Shown piece by piece: positions 1-4,379 of a stretch of 7,153 nucleotides of DNA (the stretch's first letter is position 1; the number at the start of each line of letters is the position of its first letter). The translations under genes were made by a program, and so were the position numbers. The stretch comes from Bacteroidota bacterium. Its GTDB lineage: Bacteria; Bacteroidota; Bacteroidia; Bacteroidales; VadinHA17. Under the pieces are notes generated by a model. The model had not been told where the DNA came from. It saw only the letters and a list, made by a program, of their open reading frames with translations, and did no database searches. The stretch covers positions 1 through 7,153 of the forward strand of contig JAUWMO010000176.1 of the NCBI GenBank assembly GCA_030613125.1, in the 5' to 3' direction.

Positions 1-1
1 A

Positions 2-1036
2 AATAAAGAACTTGCATTTTTGGCTGGCAAAGAATCAAACTATGAGAATTACACCAGATCAGCGCTTCTGGGAATAATAGCTGCCAAAGAAGCAGCCATT
101 AAGGCCGGAATATTTCCGGGAAAAAAAGATCATCTCAAAACAGGTGTTGTCTCAGCCACCACTGTAGGCGGAATGGATAAGTCAGAACAACATTATTATG
201 ACTTCCTTGAATCAGATAAATACAGAGTATATGTTGATTCTCATGAATGCATTGACAGTACAGAGAAAATTGCTGATATTCTGGATGCTAAAGATTATTT
301 AACTACCATTAGCACTGCATGTTCATCTTCCGCCAATGCAATTATTTTTGGTGCACAGTTGATTCAACATAATGTGGTTGACAGAGTAATTGCCGGAGGC
401 ACTGATGCCCTGACAAAGTTTACGCTGAATGGTTTCAAGTCTTTAATGATACTTGATAAGAAACAATGCCGGCCTTTTGATCGAAACAGGCAGGGCCTGA
501 ACCTAGGGGAAGGTGCCGGATATATTGTTCTCGAATCGGAAAAAGCATCATCAGACGGTAGAAGATTGTGCGAACTGAAAGGATTTGCGAACGCTAATGA
601 TGCATACCATCAAACCGCTTCATCACCTGAAGGAATTGGAGCCAATATTGCAATGAGAGAAGCCCTGAAAAAAAGCGGGCTCAAACCCGGAGAGATTGAT
701 TATATAAATGCCCATGGTACCGGCACCGAAAATAATGATCTTTCGGAGGGTATTGCTATTGAAAAAATATTTGGGTTATCATCACTATCAGTCTCCTCAA
801 CAAAACCCTTTACAGGACATACACTTGGCGCAGCCGGAGGAGTTGAAGCTGTTATCTCCATATTATCATTATTGCATCAGGTGGTATTTCCTAATCTGAA
901 CTTTTCAGATAAAATAGAAGATCTGAACTTCGAACCGGTTAAGGATCTGATTTCAAAGAAGAAAATAAGAAATGTTATGAGTAATTCTTTTGGATTTGGA
1001 GGTAATGGGTCAAGTCTGATTTTTTCGAAATATTGA
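2..1036 (+). CDS. Beta-ketoacyl-ACP synthase, FabF/KAS II-like (5' partial)
   Basis: Decarboxylating Claisen condensation of an acyl thioester with malonyl-ACP. The reading frame is open to the left edge, and the usual N-terminal block of the family (a VVITG-type strand) is absent, so roughly 60-80 residues lie outside the window. The TTG at 20 is therefore not the real start. Counting from that TTG, the active-site Cys is residue 101 (TACSSS, codon 320-322). The two catalytic His are 232 (AHGTGT, codon 713-715) and 267 (TGHTLGAAGG, codon 818-820). The supporting Lys is 262, and the C-terminal FGFGGNGSS loop is present. All catalytic residues are intact, so the enzyme should be active in the cytosol. 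The stop lies one base before the next ATG (TGATATG), so the two genes are very probably translationally coupled. Pairing with a catalytically empty partner suggests a specialised chain (aryl polyene, flexirubin or dialkylresorcinol type) rather than housekeeping FabF. That pathway assignment is inference. Confidence 0.93.
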   Translation, partial: NKELAFLAGKESNYENYTRSALLGIIAAKEAAIKAGIFPGKKDHLKTGVVSATTVGGMDKSEQHYYDFLESDKYRVYVDSHECIDSTEKIADILDAKDYLTTISTACSSSANAIIFGAQLIQHNVVDRVIAGGTDALTKFTLNGFKSLMILDKKQCRPFDRNRQGLNLGEGAGYIVLESEKASSDGRRLCELKGFANANDAYHQTASSPEGIGANIAMREALKKSGLKPGEIDYINAHGTGTENNDLSEGIAIEKIFGLSSLSVSSTKPFTGHTLGAAGGVEAVISILSLLHQVVFPNLNFSDKIEDLNFEPVKDLISKKKIRNVMSNSFGFGGNGSSLIFSKY

Positions 1037-1037
1037 T

Positions 1038-2114
1038 ATGGAAGTCTTTATTAAAGGAATCGGAAATATTTCACCACAGAAAACCTATGATAATTCTGTT
1101 TTTCTCGAAACAATCACCGAGCATCATAGCTCTTTTTTGAAATGTATTGAACCCGACTATAAAGAATTACTGTCTAAGTTGCAACTCCCTCGTCGACTTA
1201 GCCGGGGGTTAAAAATAGGAATAACAGCAGCTAATTTGTGCCTGAATAATGCTGATATTGAAACTCCTGATGCAATTATTACAGGAACAGGATATGGAAT
1301 GCTTGCCGATACTGAGAAATTCCTTACTACAATGCTTGATAATGAAGAGCGGTTACTTGCTCCTGCTTCTTTTATTCAATCAACACATAATACTATAGGA
1401 GCTTATATAGCTCAAATACTGAAATGTAATAAGTATAATTTCACCCATGTCCATGGAAGTTTATCATTCGAAAGTGCACTACTTAATAGTATGATAAAAC
1501 TGGAAGATGATCCTTCAGGATATATTCTTCTTGGAGGAATTGATGAAATGACAGAACAGCATTATCAAATAAAGGTTATAAATCATAAATTCAAAGAAGG
1601 TCCTGTCAACCATTTAAAATTACTTGACTATGAATCACCTGGAATAATCCCGGGTGAAGGTGCCAGTTTCTTCCTCCTGTCAAAATACCCGGGAAAAAAC
1701 GATTATGCCAGGATTAAAGGTGTACGTACATTTTACAAACCTGAAAATTCAGTAAAAACTGAAGAAAAAGTATTATCCTTTTTATCGGATAACAAATTTT
1801 CCATGAAAATGATTGATCTTGTTATCCTTGGATTAAATGGCGATAGTAATTCAACAATTTTATATAATGTATTGCAACAGGGACTATTCAGGTCAACCAG
1901 ACAGGCATATTATAAACATTTGAGTGGGGAATATCCAACCTCAACAGCATTTGGCGTATGGATGGCAGCAAATATTTTACATCGTCAAACAATTCCGGAA
2001 ATAGTAAACATTAACCGTTATCCCAGACTATATAAACCTATACGGAACATTCTGCTTTATAATCATTTTGAAAATGTAAATCACTCTGCAATACTCATTT
2101 CCTCATGTAATTAA
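1038..2114 (+). CDS. Ketosynthase-fold protein without catalytic residues (chain-length-factor-like)
   Basis: A 358-residue protein that aligns by eye along the whole ketosynthase fold of the gene before it, but has lost every catalytic position. At the nucleophile elbow the Cys is replaced by Gly140 (THVHGSLSFESAL). The first His is replaced by Gly265 (LVILGLNGDSNS), and the second by Glu298 (KHLSGEYPTSTAFG, in place of the TGHTLGAAG motif). Structural motifs remain: ITGTGYG at 82-88, LGGIDE at 165-170 and PGEGASFFLL at 205-214. Such proteins act as the non-catalytic half of a ketosynthase/chain-length-factor heterodimer in type II polyketide, aryl polyene and flexirubin systems. Partnership with the upstream enzyme is inferred from the one-base spacing. 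There is no Shine-Dalgarno sequence, so translation probably depends on coupling. I see no clear terminator after the stop. It could instead have another scaffold role. The family call is fairly sure, the pathway is not. Confidence 0.82.
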   Translation: MEVFIKGIGNISPQKTYDNSVFLETITEHHSSFLKCIEPDYKELLSKLQLPRRLSRGLKIGITAANLCLNNADIETPDAIITGTGYGMLADTEKFLTTMLDNEERLLAPASFIQSTHNTIGAYIAQILKCNKYNFTHVHGSLSFESALLNSMIKLEDDPSGYILLGGIDEMTEQHYQIKVINHKFKEGPVNHLKLLDYESPGIIPGEGASFFLLSKYPGKNDYARIKGVRTFYKPENSVKTEEKVLSFLSDNKFSMKMIDLVILGLNGDSNSTILYNVLQQGLFRSTRQAYYKHLSGEYPTSTAFGVWMAANILHRQTIPEIVNINRYPRLYKPIRNILLYNHFENVNHSAILISSCN

Positions 2115-2157
2115 AAAGCAAAATATTATTGTTAAAGAAAAAAATTCATAATTAAGT

Positions 2158-2189
2158 TACATTTGTTCAATTATTTAATATTACATTTG
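2158..2189 (+). promoter_or_regulatory. Candidate promoter of the RRM/cold-shock operon; tandem TACATTTG
   Basis: The octamer TACATTTG occurs twice, at 2158-2165 and 2182-2189, 24 bp apart. Both copies fit the Bacteroidota -7 consensus TAnnTTTG. The TTTG of the first copy could also serve as the -33 element for the second, with a 16-bp gap, slightly under the usual 17-23 bp. Transcription from the second site would give an AT-rich leader of about 40 nt before the ATG at 2235, with a T8 run. Either two overlapping promoters or one short-spaced promoter is possible. Confidence 0.5.
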
Positions 2190-2234
2190 CAATAATTTCA
2201 ATTTTTTTTCTATTAATTAAACAAAAAGTAAATT

Positions 2235-2489
2235 ATGAACATTTATGTAGGCAACCTTAGTTATGGTATCAGCGAAGATGATCTAAAGGAAGCTTTTGAA
2301 AAGTTTGGAGAAGTAAATTCTGCAAAAATTATTACTGATAAATACTCAGGAAGAAGCAAAGGTTTTGGTTTTATCGAAATGCCAAATGACAATGAGGCAA
2401 AAGAAGCTATTGAAAATTTAAATGGAACTGATCTTAAAGGGAGAAATGTAATGGTTAATCAAGCCAGAGAGAGAAAGAATAATTATTGA
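2235..2489 (+). CDS. Small RRM-domain RNA-binding protein
   Basis: An 84-residue protein that is essentially one RNA-recognition motif. RNP2 is at residues 3-8 (IYVGNL) and RNP1 at 42-49 (KGFGFIEM), with the surface aromatics Tyr4, Phe44 and Phe46 expected to stack on RNA bases. A short basic tail (QARERKNNY) follows the fold. The length is typical of bacterial single-RRM proteins, which in Bacteroides have been studied as global post-transcriptional regulators. The target RNAs cannot be told from sequence. The start follows an AT-rich leader without Shine-Dalgarno, as is usual in this phylum. The cold-shock gene begins 36 bp after the stop on the same strand with no terminator between, so the two are probably co-transcribed. 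The short gap holds an inverted repeat with 7-bp arms (2507-2521, AAACTTT-T-AAAGTTT) that could be a protein site; its one-base spacer is too short for a hairpin loop. Confidence 0.95.
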   Translation: MNIYVGNLSYGISEDDLKEAFEKFGEVNSAKIITDKYSGRSKGFGFIEMPNDNEAKEAIENLNGTDLKGRNVMVNQARERKNNY

Positions 2490-2525
2490 TACAGTTCTAT
2501 CAGATCAAACTTTTAAAGTTTTATT

Positions 2526-2723
2526 ATGAAAGGTACAGTCAAATGGTATAATGATATAAAAGGTTATGGATTTATACAGACTGAAGATGAGAAAGACATC
2601 TTTGTACATCGCTCAGGGTTGGATAATACGACCATGAGTCTGGAAACCGGACAAACTGTTGAATTTGAAGTAAAACAAGGTGATAAAGGACCAGTTGCCA
2701 TTGATGTTAAAAAAGTCGAATAG
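2526..2723 (+). CDS. Cold-shock domain protein, CspA family
   Basis: A 65-residue single cold-shock domain, the normal length for CspA-type proteins. It binds single-stranded RNA or DNA and melts secondary structure. The N-terminus MKGTVKWYND is typical. RNP1-like residues are at 12-18 (KGYGFIQ) and RNP2-like residues at 25-28 (IFVH), with Trp7, Tyr14, Phe16, Phe26 and His28 forming the usual nucleic-acid-binding face. It is probably the second gene of an operon with the RRM protein, so two different single-stranded-RNA binders are made together. This fits a role in RNA structure control at low temperature or in stationary phase. The sequence does not show whether it is cold-induced: the leader is short and any thermosensing element would sit upstream of the RRM gene. 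Transcription ends at the strong hairpin about 60 bp downstream. Confidence 0.95.
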   Translation: MKGTVKWYNDIKGYGFIQTEDEKDIFVHRSGLDNTTMSLETGQTVEFEVKQGDKGPVAIDVKKVE

Positions 2724-2778
2724 CTTAACCTCTTGGTTAATGGGCCTTGTAAATTATTTTAATTCTTGAAATTCTTAA

Positions 2779-2831
2779 AAAAAAGCACTGAAATATTTTC
2801 CTTTATCAGGAAAATATTTCAGTGCTTTTTT
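2779..2831. terminator. Strong bidirectional rho-independent terminator
   Basis: A perfect inverted repeat. The arms are GCACTGAAATATTTTCC (2785-2801) and its complement (2809-2825), extended by one T-A pair around a 5-nt loop (2803-2807). The hairpin is flanked by A8 on the left (2777-2784) and T6 on the right (2826-2831). Either strand therefore reads as a long stem followed by a U tract. It lies between the convergent cold-shock gene and lipoprotein gene and should stop transcription from both sides. Confidence 0.93.
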
Positions 2832-2846
2832 CATGTTTCCTGCAAA

Positions 2847-2885
2847 GTAAGCCCGGCCGGTAATGAACTTACAACCGGGCGTAAG
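2847..2885. other. GC-rich nested inverted repeats in the intergenic spacer
   Basis: GCCCGG (2851-2856) pairs with CCGGGC (2875-2880). An alternative pairing, CCGGT (2857-2861) with ACCGG (2874-2878), competes with it. GTAAG occurs on both sides (2847-2851 and 2881-2885), and CTTAC is in between (2868-2872). No U tract follows on either strand, so it is not a standard terminator. It stands out as a GC-rich island in AT-rich DNA and may stabilise the 3' end of the lipoprotein transcript. Confidence 0.45.
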
Positions 2886-2898
2886 TAAATAATTATTT

Positions 2899-2937
2899 TA
2901 AAAGACAAATAATCAGAATCCGATTATTTATCTTTTA
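2899..2937 (-). terminator. Hairpin overlapping the stop codon of the DUF4136 gene
   Basis: Stem of 8 bp (2907-2914 with 2922-2929) around a 7-nt loop, then one C/A mismatch, then seven more pairs (2899-2905 with 2931-2937). The TAA of the minus-strand gene (2926-2924) lies inside one arm. On the minus strand the hairpin ends in a short U-rich stretch. It could be a weak first terminator or a 3'-end stabiliser ahead of the strong terminator at 2779-2831. Confidence 0.5.
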
Positions 2938-3523
2938 TTGGAGCAACGGGATAGGGTTTCATTATAGCTGCAACCGCCCTAGGAATATTTTCATCCCTTG
3001 TATTAGGATTATCGTCAACAGTCTTTGTACCAACACTTTCCCAAACCAGTTGTTTAGCCTTAGCGTCATAGACATCTATTACCAGGGTTCCAACAACATA
3101 ATCATAATCACTGTAAGTAGTGTTTGAAGAACCCATTCCCATACTTGGGCCCCATCCATAGCTGGGTCCATAGCCATAGTATCCTCCATAACCATAACCC
3201 ATGCCAGTGTTAGTAGTATGAGCAGTTGTCTGGGTCTTTTGCTCTACAACGATATAAAGAGTAACGATTAAGTCTCCATTGCTCTCGACGTATTGCAAAC
3301 CCCGTTTTTTAAATTCTTCTCCGAAAGCCTTCTCAATACGTTCTTTATCAAAACGATTAAGAATTTTATCGCTTTCTTGAGCCCAGCCAAAATATTCAAA
3401 AGTTTTAAACTTTGAGAAATCTACTGATTTATCATAATCAGTTGTAACCTTGACACTCGAGCAGGCACTTACCAGAACCACAAAACTCAGTATCACCATT
3501 GTTTTAATCGCATTTTTTGCCAT
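2924..3523 (-). CDS. DUF4136-family lipoprotein
   Basis: 199 residues from the ATG at 3523. An ATG 51 bp further upstream is in frame, but only the start at 3523 places a standard lipoprotein signal at the N-terminus: basic MAKNAIK, a hydrophobic core, then the lipobox LVSAC with Cys21 as the acylated residue. After the Cys come SSVKV residues without an acidic surface-export signal, so it probably faces the periplasm. The DUF4136 pattern is clear: TTDYDKSVDFSKFKTFEY at 27-44, an RFDKERIEKAF helix at 57-67, DLIVTLYIVVEQKT at 84-97, and the closing GTLVIDVYDAKAKQLVWES strand pair at 145-163. Residues 108-131 form a Gly/Tyr/Met-rich insert that looks disordered. The family's function is unknown; members are often outer-membrane-associated. 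The gene is transcribed alone, convergent with the cold-shock operon. Confidence 0.9.
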   Translation of the reverse strand: MAKNAIKTMVILSFVVLVSACSSVKVTTDYDKSVDFSKFKTFEYFGWAQESDKILNRFDKERIEKAFGEEFKKRGLQYVESNGDLIVTLYIVVEQKTQTTAHTTNTGMGYGYGGYYGYGPSYGWGPSMGMGSSNTTYSDYDYVVGTLVIDVYDAKAKQLVWESVGTKTVDDNPNTRDENIPRAVAAIMKPYPVAPIKDK

Positions 3524-3604
3524 AATATATGTTTTTTTGTTAATAAATGAATATACACCTTCTTGGTTTCCCAATCATTCAGAATAATCTAATTGGGTAA
3601 AAAA

Positions 3605-3612
3605 CAAAAATA
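3605..3612 (-). promoter_or_regulatory. Possible -7 element for the lipoprotein gene
   Basis: Minus-strand TATTTTTG fits TAnnTTTG and would give a leader of about 75 nt. No good -33 TTTG is found at the expected distance, and the region is a poly-A/T run, so a chance match is quite possible. The leader contains an inverted repeat, CCCAAT (3570-3575) and ATTGGG (3592-3597). Confidence 0.25.
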
Positions 3613-3769
3613 AAAAAATAAAACCATCTTCGCCATATCTAGTATAAATTATTCAGGATAGTACTTTTTAACAACTGGTAAATCAACCACCACCCTTAAA
3701 GTCTGTTTGCGGCAGGCAGGAAGGTAGTGTCATGTCACGCATATTATTACGGTAAAATTCTTTCCTGTG
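3613..3769. other. Spacer with no supported gene
   Basis: No long ORF. The minus strand ends a short open frame at 3649 whose last residues (LRVVVDLPVVKKYYPE) look protein-like. It has no start, and a stop lies only about 27 codons upstream. This could be the 3' remnant of a lost gene or chance. Confidence 0.25.
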
Positions 3770-3818
3770 CTCACCCCTCACCATTCACTTATCACTATTC
3801 ATCTTTAATCCTTCAAGT
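3770..3818. repeat. Short degenerate heptanucleotide array
   Basis: Seven consecutive 7-nt units in unbroken phase, beginning CTCACCC, CTCACCA and ending with TTCAAGT. Most fit a consensus close to YTCACYW, with A fixed at the fourth position except in the unit at 3805, which still has A there. The same family (rotated as CATTCAC) makes up array A at 6794-6933, in the same orientation. The last two units overlap the 3' end of the small minus-strand ORF that ends at 3805. Confidence 0.7.
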
Positions 3819-3939
3819 TCCGGAACCTGTTTCTTGGATCCTTTTTTTTACGTTTATACATCCTGTTTAAAATGATGTAAACTAAACCCAGGATAAAGAT
3901 AAGGACCGAAAGCCGAAGGAAAGATTGTATATCGTACAT
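3805..3939 (-). CDS. Small single-pass membrane protein, 44 aa (hypothetical)
   Basis: ATG at 3939, TAA at 3807-3805. After a short polar start (MYDIQS), residues 7-24 form one hydrophobic helix (FLRLSVLIFILGLVYIIL). A strongly basic tail follows (NRMYKRKKKDPRNRFRNLKD, with Lys and Arg dominating residues 26-42). The positive-inside rule puts the C-terminus in the cytoplasm. I do not recognise a family. The hydrophobic-then-basic layout is unlikely in random AT-rich DNA and resembles small conserved membrane proteins seen in Bacteroidota. There is no nearby TAnnTTTG; a block of hairpins lies 20-110 bp upstream. The stop codon falls inside a heptanucleotide repeat array, so the last codons may have been supplied by it or the original end lost. 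Chance ORF remains possible. Confidence 0.55.
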   Translation of the reverse strand: MYDIQSFLRLSVLIFILGLVYIILNRMYKRKKKDPRNRFRNLKD

Positions 3940-3958
3940 TAGTACTATAAAAATTATT

Positions 3959-4048
3959 GTGCCAAGGGCACTCCTTTGGAGGAATGTTGGAACTTAGAGA
4001 GCAAAGCGCCCAATAGGTGCAATTCAAAGCCACCTTCTTAGAGGGTGG
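3959..4048. other. Block of four consecutive small hairpins
   Basis: Four stem-loops in 90 bp: GTGCC-AAG-GGCAC (3959-3971); CTCC-TTT-GGAG (3971-3981, sharing one base with the first); GCGCC-CAATA-GGTGC (4006-4020, one G-T wobble); and an 8-bp stem CCACCTTC-TTA-GAGGGTGG (4030-4048, one wobble). There is no terminator U tract. It is more GC-rich than its surroundings and lies directly between the truncated NlpC/P60-like fragment and the small ORF. It could be a structured RNA, a REP-like repeat or the relic of a small mobile sequence. Confidence 0.5.
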
Positions 4049-4052
4049 ATTG

Positions 4053-4208
4053 TTACTCTATTATTGATTTTATAAACGATCTGTGTAAATCCTGAACAAT
4101 CAATTCCGAATAAACTTCTCCAAACAATAACTGGTTTACCATTTCATCTCTTTGATCAGGTCCTTTTCGCACCTGTAAAGTTATATTGGTTGTTATCCCA
4201 TACTTCAT
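4053..4208 (-). pseudogene. Truncated N-terminus of a probable NlpC/P60-type SH3 protein
   Basis: 51 codons from the ATG at 4208 to the TAA at 4055-4053. The first 36 or so residues, MKYGITTNITLQVRKG followed by PDQRDEMVNQLLFGEVYSEL, closely resemble the bacterial SH3 domain that opens many Bacteroidota NlpC/P60 (C40) cell-wall peptidases. In those the opening MKYGI, the VR-x-x-P turn and the QLLFGE motif are conserved. The resemblance ends near Leu36, and the remaining 15 residues do not continue the SH3 strands. The rest of the SH3 fold and the Cys-His peptidase domain are absent from this strand downstream, where the hairpin block begins five bases after the stop. The fragment keeps a promoter-like site (4256-4249). 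Most likely it is a gene truncated by deletion or insertion. A genuine 51-residue protein is less likely. Confidence 0.6.
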
Positions 4209-4248
4209 TCTGAAATCAATTTAATAAATTTATTTTTTGGGATTAAAT

Positions 4249-4256
4249 CAAAGGTA
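4249..4256 (-). promoter_or_regulatory. Candidate -7 element (TACCTTTG) for the NlpC/P60-like remnant
   Basis: The minus strand reads TACCTTTG, a full match to TAnnTTTG, about 40 bp before the ATG at 4208. The possible -33 region is weak (CTTTA about 20 bp upstream). It is oriented away from an identical octamer at 4310-4317 on the plus strand. Confidence 0.45.
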
Positions 4257-4309
4257 ATAAAAATGAAAGCACCTAAAGATTGAAAACCCGTGAAATTACA
4301 AATTTTATA

Positions 4310-4317
4310 TACCTTTG
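4310..4317 (+). promoter_or_regulatory. Candidate -7 element (TACCTTTG) for the 7TM-HD gene
   Basis: TACCTTTG preceded by TATA is typical of Bacteroidota -7 elements. It lies 62 bp before the ATG at 4380, giving a leader of about 55 nt. The nearest upstream TTG (4280-4282) is 27 bp away, longer than usual, so the -33 element is uncertain. The leader contains a short ORF (4343-4396) that overlaps the main start. Confidence 0.55.
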
Positions 4318-4379
4318 TGGGCATTAAAAAGATCGTTTGAGGATGATTTCTAAATGGTTATATCTTTCTATATTAAATT

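Noticed and set aside
708..899. 63-residue ORF inside the ketosynthase gene
   Set aside because: It is in another frame of a gene whose catalytic motifs (both His) lie in this very stretch.
2507..2521. Terminator or attenuator between the RRM and cold-shock genes
   Set aside because: The 7-bp arms are separated by a single base, so they cannot close as a hairpin without losing pairs, and no U tract follows.
3524..3574. Upstream in-frame start for the DUF4136 lipoprotein
   Set aside because: It would add 17 polar residues ahead of a standard lipoprotein signal and bury the signal peptide. The ATG at 3523 gives the proper layout.
3649..3732. 3' remnant of a minus-strand gene ending LPVVKKYYPE
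   Set aside because: It looks protein-like but is under 30 codons between stops, has no start and no recognised family, so it was left as a note on the spacer.
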